This document shows positions 32,610 through 37,512 of a stretch of 37,512 nucleotides of DNA, one piece after another. Origin of the DNA: Pseudonocardia kujensis (GTDB lineage: Bacteria; Actinomycetota; Actinomycetes; Mycobacteriales; Pseudonocardiaceae); NCBI RefSeq assembly GCF_021283305.1, contig NZ_JAJSOK010000070.1, positions 1 through 37,512 on the forward strand. Reading direction: 5' to 3'. The position numbers were made by a program, and so were the translations under genes. Each line of letters begins with the position of its first letter. Position 1 is the stretch's first letter. The notes under the pieces were generated by a model that was not told where the DNA came from, made no database searches, and saw only the letters and a list, made by a program, of their open reading frames with translations.

Positions 32610-33257
32610 ATGGTCCCCCCACGCACCCTCCACCGCCTCGTCCTCCCGGCGCTGGCCGTCCTGTCCGTCGCGCTCGTCGGATGTTCGTCGCCCGCGCAGT
32701 CCGCGTCCACCGAGACCGGCACGCCCGCCGCCACCACCGCCCAGGCCGCACCCGCCGCGGGAACCTCGGGCGGCGCCCAGGCCGAGGTCGACGTCGAGGC
32801 GACCTTCGGCACCACCGGCGACGCGATCACCTACAACCCCGAGCTGGTCCCCGCCGGTGCGACGGCGAAGGTGACCTCCTCGACCGAGGGCACCAGCTCG
32901 ACCGTCACCCTCGCGGTCACCGGCCTGGTGCCGAACCGCACCTACGGCTCGCACGCGCACCAGAAGCCCTGCGGTCCGGCCGCGGCGGACTCCGGCGCGC
33001 ACTTCCAGCACGTCGCCGACCCGGTGAACCCGAGCGTCGACCCGGCCTACGCCAACCCGCAGAACGAGGTGTGGCTGGACTTCACCACCGACGCGCAGGG
33101 TGCGGCCACGATCACCGCGACCCAGACGGAGTGGGCGTTCACCGACCAGGCCGCCCCGCAGTCCGTGGTGATCCACGCGATGAGGACGGCGACCGAGCCC
33201 GGCAAGGCCGGGACGGCGGGCGACCGCGTCGGCTGCGTGACCGTCGACTTCGCCTGA
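32610..33257 (+). CDS. Cu/Zn superoxide dismutase-like lipoprotein
   Basis: The 215-residue protein has a lipoprotein signal peptide with lipobox VALVGC (Cys at about residue 25), a Thr/Ala-rich linker, and a domain resembling Cu/Zn SOD. Copper-ligand-like histidines appear in SHAHQKPCG, SGAHFQH and VVIHAMR. The disulfide partner and catalytic Arg region is AGDRVGCVTVDF. The usual HxGD zinc loop is altered (NEVWLDFTTDAQG), so zinc binding and true dismutase activity are uncertain. It should be anchored on the outer face of the membrane. ATG at 32610 follows a GC-rich palindrome (CCCCATGGGG) without a clear ribosome-binding site. Confidence 0.85.
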   Translation: MVPPRTLHRLVLPALAVLSVALVGCSSPAQSASTETGTPAATTAQAAPAAGTSGGAQAEVDVEATFGTTGDAITYNPELVPAGATAKVTSSTEGTSSTVTLAVTGLVPNRTYGSHAHQKPCGPAAADSGAHFQHVADPVNPSVDPAYANPQNEVWLDFTTDAQGAATITATQTEWAFTDQAAPQSVVIHAMRTATEPGKAGTAGDRVGCVTVDFA

Positions 33258-33463
33258 CGGCCGAGCCTCGGGCTGCTCGGAGCACGTGCGAGCCCGTCAC
33301 CGCGACGAGCTCACGCGGGTTGCTACCCGCCACGCCGACCGCGGCGGGGTCACGCTCGGGGACGGGCGGAAGGATCGCGACGACGGCGACGACACCCGCC
33401 GCGAGGACGAGCAGGCAGAGGAGGAGCGGGGCGCGCGGGCGCAGTCTCGCGGGTTCGTCCCGA
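33258..33463 (-). other. non-coding gap with a possible gene remnant
   Basis: This 206-base gap lies between convergent SOD-like and azlD genes. Read leftward, one frame without a stop codon encodes RPRAPLLLCLLVLAAGVVAV followed by VAILPPVPERDPAAVGVAGS. It looks like one transmembrane helix and a short extracytoplasmic part. It has no convincing start and runs on antisense into the SOD-like gene. It may be a truncated gene remnant or chance; I do not call it a gene. Confidence 0.25.
33262..33280. terminator. weak hairpin after the SOD-like gene
   Basis: CCGAGC and GCTCGG can pair just after the SOD-like stop codon. The stem is short, so this is a low-grade terminator candidate. Confidence 0.25.
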
Positions 33464-33772
33464 TCATCCGACGCCGACGGCGCGCAGGCCCGCCGTGGTC
33501 CCGGCGGCGAGCACCACGACCAGCACGAACGGCACCTTGAGCCACGCGGCCACCCCCCCGACGAGCACCCCGGCGGGCCGGGCCCAGCCTGCGAAGCCGC
33601 CCGCCTCGGTCAGCGCGGCGGCCGCGACCAGGGCGACCAGCAGGGCGGTCGCACCGAGATCGCTGAGCCGAGCGAGCCGCTGCGGCAGCGTGACCTTGTC
33701 GCGCAACAGGATCCCGGCCAGCCGGACCAGATAGGTACCGGCCGCGAGGGCGAGGACGGCCGTCCAGGTCAT
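33464..33772 (-). CDS. azlD: AzlD-family branched-chain amino acid export subunit
   Basis: This 102-residue membrane protein has three to four hydrophobic helices: TAVLALAAGTYLVRLAGILL, LGATALLVALVAAAAL, and WLKVPFVLVVVLAAGTTAGL. The TYLVR motif near residue 15 is typical of AzlD. With AzlC it forms an exporter for branched-chain amino acids or analogues. The ATG (33770-33772) overlaps the azlC stop as ATGA, so the two are translationally coupled. Confidence 0.9.
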   Translation of the reverse strand: MTWTAVLALAAGTYLVRLAGILLRDKVTLPQRLARLSDLGATALLVALVAAAALTEAGGFAGWARPAGVLVGGVAAWLKVPFVLVVVLAAGTTAGLRAVGVG

Positions 33773-34449
33773 CGGTCCGCCTCCGTCCGGCCGGCGAACA
33801 GCAGGCCCAGCAACGCGACCAGCACCGGCAAGCCGGGCGGCAGGAAGGGCGTGGCCGCCAACGCGACGACGGCCGCACCCAGGCCCACCCGTCGGGCGTC
33901 GGGCGCGCGCAACGAGGGCAGCAGGAGCGCCAGCAGGGCCGCCGGGAACGCCGCGTCGACCCCGAAGGACGCCGGGTCCGGCACCGCCGATCCGGCCAGC
34001 AGGCCGACGAGGGTCCCGGCGTTCCAGCCGACGAACAGCAGCGCACCGCACGCCCGGTATGCCGCCCGGGCACGCGGACCGCTCCCCCGCGCCCGGGCGA
34101 AGGCGACGTTCTCGTCGATCAGGATGTGGGCACCGAGGAGCCGGGCGGGGAACGTCCGGCCCGCGAGATCGCCGATGGCCAGCCCGAACGGCAGGTGCCG
34201 CAGGTTCAGCAGCAGCCCGGCCGCCACCGCGGCGACCGGTGCCCCGCCCGCGGCGACGACCGCCACGGCGAGGAACTGCGAGCCGCCCGCGAAGACGAGC
34301 ACGGACATCGCCACCGTGAGCAGCGGCGGGACCCCGGCGGCCGCCGCGAGGGCTCCGAAGGACATCCCGACGACCGTGATCGCCGCTCCGAGCGCCAGGG
34401 CGTCGCGCAGGTCGCCGCGCTCCAGCGCCGTTCGCCTTGCCGAACACAT
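33769..34449 (-). CDS. azlC: AzlC-family branched-chain amino acid permease
   Basis: This 226-residue integral membrane protein has the AzlC hallmarks: AAITVVGMSFGALAAAAGVP near the N terminus, SVLVFAGGSQFLAVAVVAAG, LLLNLRHLPFGLAIG, and HILIDENVAFA. It is the large subunit of an amino acid exporter. ATG at 34447-34449 is chosen; upstream in-frame codons would overlap the promoter. The -10-like ATTCTA ends 6 bases before the ATG, suggesting a leaderless mRNA. It is divergent from an XRE-cupin regulator, a usual partner of azlCD. Confidence 0.92.
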   Translation of the reverse strand: MCSARRTALERGDLRDALALGAAITVVGMSFGALAAAAGVPPLLTVAMSVLVFAGGSQFLAVAVVAAGGAPVAAVAAGLLLNLRHLPFGLAIGDLAGRTFPARLLGAHILIDENVAFARARGSGPRARAAYRACGALLFVGWNAGTLVGLLAGSAVPDPASFGVDAAFPAALLALLLPSLRAPDARRVGLGAAVVALAATPFLPPGLPVLVALLGLLFAGRTEADR

Positions 34450-34455
34450 GACCGC

Positions 34456-34461
34456 TAGAAT
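34456..34461. promoter_or_regulatory. shared -10 hexamer of the divergent azlC and XRE-cupin promoters
   Basis: TAGAAT on the plus strand serves as a good -10 for the regulator gene, with a leader of about 35 bases and RBS GGGAGA. Its complement ATTCTA is at the right distance for azlC. On the minus strand TTGACG lies 18 bases upstream as a -35. The two promoters therefore overlap, and the regulator may control both by binding here. Confidence 0.5.
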
Positions 34462-34502
34462 GAACACCGTCGAGGCGTTCGTCAAACCGAATAGGGAGAC
34501 CG

Positions 34503-35063
34503 ATGAACCGAACGGACGGCACGCCGCTCGCGGCCATCGCCTCCGCCGTGCGGCGCGAGCGGACCCGCCGGGAGCTCTCGCTCGGCGAGCTCGCCCGGCG
34601 GGCGGGGATCGCGAAGTCCACGCTGTCGCAGCTCGAGGCGGGGGCGGGGAACCCGAGCGTCGAGACCCTGTGGGCGATCGCCGTCGTGCTCGACGTCCCG
34701 TTCTCGCAGCTGGTCGACCCGCCGGCGCGGGCCGTGCGCGTGGTGCGCGCCGGGGAGGGCGTGGTGATCCCGAGCGAGCACTCCCCCTTCACCGGCACCC
34801 TGCTGGCCGCCTGCCCGCCCGGGGCCCGCCGCGACCTGCACGTGATCACGGCCGAACCCGGACCGCCCCGCACCGCCCACGCGCACATCCCGGGGACGAC
34901 CGAGCACATGGTGGTCACCGCGGGCCGGTGGTCGGCGGGGCCGGAGGGCGAGGAGGTCGAGCTCGGGCTGGGCGACTACGCCTGCTTCCCCGGCGACCGC
35001 CCCCACGCCTACCAGGCCCTCGAACCCGGTACCGCCGCGGTGCTGGTGATGGAGTACGTGTAG
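34503..35063 (+). CDS. XRE-family regulator with cupin sensor domain
   Basis: The 186-residue protein has an N-terminal helix-turn-helix at about residues 20-65 (LSLGELARRAGIAKSTLSQL, then GNPSVETLWAIAVVLDVP) and a C-terminal cupin fold. The cupin part has HIPGTTEHMVVTAGRW (His ligands) and LGLGDYACFPGDRPHAYQAL. Such regulators next to azlCD typically repress the exporter and sense an amino acid or analogue; this is family knowledge. ATG at 34503 has AGGGAGA 5 bases upstream. Array 3 begins 8 bases after the stop. Confidence 0.93.
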   Translation: MNRTDGTPLAAIASAVRRERTRRELSLGELARRAGIAKSTLSQLEAGAGNPSVETLWAIAVVLDVPFSQLVDPPARAVRVVRAGEGVVIPSEHSPFTGTLLAACPPGARRDLHVITAEPGPPRTAHAHIPGTTEHMVVTAGRWSAGPEGEEVELGLGDYACFPGDRPHAYQALEPGTAAVLVMEYV

Positions 35064-35071
35064 CCACTCCC

Positions 35072-35193
35072 CCGAGTCGGGAGCTCCAGCAGCGCGAGTC
35101 GGGAGCTCCAGCAGCGCGAGTCGGGAGCTCCCGCAGCGCGAGTCGGGAGCTCCAGCAGCGCGAGTCGGGAGCTCCGGCAGCGCGGGTCGCGAG
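35072..35193 (+). repeat. 22-bp tandem array 3 (XRE-cupin/GH16 gap)
   Basis: Copies of GCGAGTCGGGAG at 35094, 35116, 35138 and 35160, plus slightly changed copies at 35072 and 35182, lie every 22 bp. The intervals are CTCC-N-GCAGC, with N being A, A, C, A and G in the first five. The array fills the whole 131-base space between two convergent stop codons. Confidence 0.95.
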
Positions 35194-35194
35194 G

Positions 35195-36991
35195 TCAGCC
35201 GGCACGGACCGCGGTCGGCACCAAGCCGTGTTGCGGGGTCGCGGTGTCCGCCGCGCCGGGGTCGACGCCCGTCGGCCCGAGCAGCGCGTCCGGCGCGCCT
35301 TCGGTCAGCCGGCCCTGCGGCGCAACGGCGTCGGCGGCCGCCGACGCGGCGTCCACGCCGCCCTCGGCAGTCGCGGTGGCGCGGTCCGCGACATCTCCGG
35401 CGGTGTCGCCGGCGTGCTCCACGGCGCCTTCCGCGGCGGCGGCGGCGTGGTCCGCGGTGCTCGCGACCGGTGCGCGGGCGACGTCGGCACCGCCCTCGAG
35501 GGCGTTGCCGGTCGCGTCGTGCGCAAGGTCCTTCGCGTGCGCGACCTCGCCCTCGGCGGTCTCGGTCCCGCTCAGCGGGTACTGCTTGACCCAGTCGACC
35601 TGCATCTCCGACTGCTTCACGTCGCCGCCCTCCGGGAACCAGTCGAGCTGGATCGTGAGGTGCATCGGCCCGGGCGGCAGGATCGAGGTGTCCTTCGTGC
35701 TCCACCACTCCTTGCCGTCCAGGAATGCGGTGATGTGGTCGGGCGTCCACTCGACCGCCCAGTCGTGCCACTGGGTGGCGTCGACGTCGACGCTGCCGTG
35801 CTCCTGCTGGTTGTCCTTGCCGTAGTGCAGGAACATGTCCGTGGACTGCCGCTTCGCGTCCGACATCTCCATGAAGTCGACCTCGCCGCCGACGGGCCAG
35901 TTCTCCGCGTCGGGCCACAGCAGCAGCACGGCGTGGTACGTCGGGTCGGAGGCCGGCGCCTTGACCCGGGCCTCCCACCGGCCGTACTTCTGCCCCTTGC
36001 CCCACGCCATTCCGCCGGTGGTGCCGTCGGACGTGCCGGTGACGGTGAGGATGCCGTCCTTGACCGAGAACGCGCCGGGCGAGCGGCGGCCGGCCCCGTT
36101 GTGGCCCGCGCCGTCGTAGACCTCCCACTCCTTGCCGAGCGAGGTGCCGTCGAACTCGTCGACCCGGTTCGGACGGCCCCAGTTGTGCAGCACCGCCGCG
36201 CTGGTGGCCGCGCCCGCATCGGCCGGGCAGGGAGCCGGCGCGGGGCTCGGGACCAGCCCGGCACCGGGGGCCACTGCACCCGGGGCGGTTCCGGACGGGG
36301 CTGTCGGAGCGGCCGCCGCACCGGGGGTGGTTGCGGCCCCGGGAGCGGTCGCGACACCGGGATCCGTGACGCCGGGCGCGGCCGGCGCGACACCGGGATC
36401 CGTGACGCCGGGCGCGGCCGGCACCTGCAGCGCCGGAACGGGGTCGGCCGACGGGGTGGCGACGACCGGGGCCCGGCCGGGAGCGGCCGCGGGCTGCGGC
36501 GCCGTCACCTCGGGGGCCGAGGGGTTGCCCGGCGCGGTGACATCCGCGACCTGGGCAGCGGGCGCCCCCGGTGCGCCCTCGTCCGAGGCCGCGCCGGAGC
36601 CGCCGTGCTCCCCCGACCCCGACCCCGAACCGCCGCCGGAACCACCGGAACCGCCACCGGAATGGCCGTGATCACCGGAGTGCGCGTAGCCGGAGTGCGC
36701 GTCACCGGAGCGCCCGTCGCCGGAGTGCGCGTCGCCGGAACCGCCCGCTCCGCCACCGGAGCCGTGGTCGCCGCCCGCCGAGCCCGGGCCCGCCCCGTCG
36801 CCACCCGTGTCCCGCGGCGCGGCGCCGACCCCTCCGCTCCCCGCTCCCCCGCCGGGGTCGGCGGGCGCGACCGCCGCGGCAGGCGGTGTGCAGTCTGCCG
36901 GGGCCGGGGCCGTCGGCGCCGCGAACGCCGCCACCGAGCCCGCGATCATCGCCGTGGCGACGATCCCGCCGATGGTCACGTATCGCCTCAT
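35195..36991 (-). CDS. secreted GH16 glycoside hydrolase with low-complexity arms
   Basis: The 598-residue protein has a signal peptide (RRYVTIGGIVATAMIAGSVA, then AFAAP). A disordered arm at about residues 35-260 is rich in Gly, Ser, His and Pro. It includes pentapeptide repeats such as SGDAH (85-107) and a 12-residue repeat around AAPGVTDPGVAP (192-215). The GH16 domain covers about 265-490; its catalytic ExDxxE motif is GGEVDFMEMSD with Glu370, Asp372 and Glu375. It should hydrolyse a beta-glucan or related glycan outside the cell. The Ala-rich C-terminal tail (about 490-598) has repeated DHAAAAAEGAVEHAGDTAGD-type segments, likely helical. ATG at 36989-36991 has GGAGGA about 4 bases upstream. 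Confidence 0.92.
   Translation of the reverse strand: MRRYVTIGGIVATAMIAGSVAAFAAPTAPAPADCTPPAAAVAPADPGGGAGSGGVGAAPRDTGGDGAGPGSAGGDHGSGGGAGGSGDAHSGDGRSGDAHSGYAHSGDHGHSGGGSGGSGGGSGSGSGEHGGSGAASDEGAPGAPAAQVADVTAPGNPSAPEVTAPQPAAAPGRAPVVATPSADPVPALQVPAAPGVTDPGVAPAAPGVTDPGVATAPGAATTPGAAAAPTAPSGTAPGAVAPGAGLVPSPAPAPCPADAGAATSAAVLHNWGRPNRVDEFDGTSLGKEWEVYDGAGHNGAGRRSPGAFSVKDGILTVTGTSDGTTGGMAWGKGQKYGRWEARVKAPASDPTYHAVLLLWPDAENWPVGGEVDFMEMSDAKRQSTDMFLHYGKDNQQEHGSVDVDATQWHDWAVEWTPDHITAFLDGKEWWSTKDTSILPPGPMHLTIQLDWFPEGGDVKQSEMQVDWVKQYPLSGTETAEGEVAHAKDLAHDATGNALEGGADVARAPVASTADHAAAAAEGAVEHAGDTAGDVADRATATAEGGVDAASAAADAVAPQGRLTEGAPDALLGPTGVDPGAADTATPQHGLVPTAVRAG
36351..36421 (-). repeat. 36-bp in-frame repeat in the GH16 gene
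   Basis: Two near-identical 36-bp copies (starting at 36351 and 36387) encode the duplicated AAPGVTDPGVAP segment in the disordered arm. Confidence 0.9.
36675..36734 (-). repeat. 15-bp in-frame repeats in the GH16 gene
   Basis: Four 15-bp units related to CCGGAGTGCGCGTCG, at 36675, 36690, 36705 and 36720, encode the SGDAH/SGYAH/SGDGR pentapeptides. The third unit has diverged. Confidence 0.85.
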
Positions 36992-37029
36992 CCGACTCCT
37001 CCACCACTCGAATCCCAGCTGTCACACGG

Positions 37030-37035
37030 ACCCTA
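37030..37035 (-). promoter_or_regulatory. candidate -10 for the GH16 gene; surrounding gap otherwise empty
   Basis: Leftward TAGGGT (TAnnnT type) lies 38 bases before the ATG. The surrounding 318-base gap (36992-37309) contains no gene that I can support, and I found no riboswitch fold by eye. The -35 is not clear. Confidence 0.3.
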
Positions 37036-37309
37036 GGACGCACACAGTCACCGAGGACCCTTGATTCATCAGGTCGTGGGACGCGAGAACCGCACCGGGT
37101 GACACCGTGAGTAGGCGGAGGTTTGGACGATTCGCGGTTTCCGGTTCACAGAGCGCGACGAGCGGCGATCCGGGCTGCCGGGCCGGGTCCGGCGTGCCCG
37201 GAAGAGTGACGGGCCAGGTCAGCGCCCGCGTACGCGGCACCCGGCGACGACACGATCACCACACTCCGTGTCCGCCGCGCCGAGACCGCGCCGGAAGAAC
37301 CCGAGAACG

Positions 37310-37340
37310 CCGAACGCCCCGCACGAGGCGGGGCGTTCGG
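37310..37340 (-). terminator. terminator after pdxS
   Basis: CCGAACGCCCCGC (37310-37322) and GCGGGGCGTTCGG (37328-37340) form a perfect 13-bp stem with a 5-base loop, 12 bases past the pdxS stop. The U-run is weak (GTTCT). Confidence 0.8.
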
Positions 37341-37352
37341 GACGGGTTCAGC

Positions 37353-37512
37353 TCACCAACCGCGGTCGGCGTAGCGCTGCTCGGCCGGCAGGTCCGGGAT
37401 GTTGATCCCGACCATCGCCTCGCCCAGCCCGCGGGAGACCTTCGCGATCACGTCCGGGTCGTCGTAGAACGTGGTGGCCTTGACGATCGCCGCCGCACGC
37501 TGCGCCGGGTCG
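37353..37512 (-). CDS. pdxS: pyridoxal 5'-phosphate synthase lyase subunit PdxS, C-terminal fragment
   Basis: Only the last 52 codons or so are in the window. The reading RAAAIVKATTFYDDPDVIAK, then VSRGLGEAMVGINI and PDLPAEQRYADRGW with a TGA stop, matches the C terminus of PdxS. PdxS builds PLP from ribose 5-phosphate, glyceraldehyde 3-phosphate and ammonia supplied by PdxT. The start lies beyond the right end. A strong hairpin ends the transcript, so pdxS is transcribed separately from pdxT. Confidence 0.95.
   Translation of the reverse strand, partial: DPAQRAAAIVKATTFYDDPDVIAKVSRGLGEAMVGINIPDLPAEQRYADRGW

Noticed and set aside
32681..37036. 1451-residue open frame on the plus strand
   Set aside because: It runs across SOD-like, azlCD, XRE-cupin and GH16 genes in a wrong frame or antisense. 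Its composition is Arg/Gly/Pro shadow sequence with no domain.
36992..37309. Possible ydaO-type riboswitch before the secreted GH16 gene
   Set aside because: Actinobacterial cell-wall hydrolase genes often carry one, but I could not match the conserved blocks in this leader by eye. A covariance-model search would decide.
1..37512. tRNA or rRNA genes
   Set aside because: No cloverleaf-like or rRNA-like conserved sequence was recognised in the gaps. A dedicated tRNA search was not possible here.

Overview
The window is very GC-rich chromosomal DNA from an actinobacterium, most likely of the Pseudonocardia type. This is inferred from base composition, frequent GTG starts, four-base start/stop overlaps and gene order. 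From hisS to pdxT/pdxS the order follows the region known in Mycobacterium tuberculosis (hisS, glyoxalase-like hydrolase, ppiB, relA, apt, secF, secD, yajC, ruvB, ruvA, ruvC, yebC, pdxT, pdxS), with extra genes inserted.

Bases 1-15.1 kb: the tail of a YibE/F-type membrane protein; a leftward group of metallo-hydrolase, hisS and a methyltransferase; a rightward membrane-anchored cyclophilin; then leftward relA, apt, secF, secD and yajC; then leftward ruvC, ruvA and ruvB. A near-perfect LexA (SOS) box lies just before ruvA. Rightward MOSC-domain and zinc alcohol dehydrogenase genes follow.

Bases 15.1-20.9 kb: a P-loop kinase-like gene, polA, a frameshifted remnant of a galactose-oxidase-like secreted protein, yebC, and a small secreted protein behind a cluster of TCACCGG/CCGGTGA palindromes.

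Bases 20.9-26.4 kb hold the most unusual locus. It is a leftward three-gene operon: a Rieske domain fused to a glutamate-synthase FMN/Fe-S domain, a second Rieske domain fused to a pyruvate-oxidase/acetolactate-synthase-like ThDP enzyme (ATGA overlap), and a CPA2-type antiporter. A conserved-looking gene of unknown function is divergent from it. I know of no characterised system with this layout.

Bases 26.4-37.5 kb: pdxT, an ACT-domain malic enzyme, an EF-G-like GTPase, an NAD(P)-binding/DUF2867-type protein, a Cu/Zn-SOD-like lipoprotein, azlCD with a divergent XRE-cupin regulator, a secreted GH16 glycosidase with low-complexity arms, and the end of pdxS. pdxT and pdxS, normally neighbours, are about 10.3 kb apart.

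Three intergenic arrays of one 22-bp-period repeat family (core GCGAGTCGGGAG) lie at ruvC/ruvA, after the alcohol dehydrogenase, and between the cupin regulator and GH16. Each array has its own locus-specific variant. No tRNA, rRNA, CRISPR array, insertion sequence or prophage gene was recognised.
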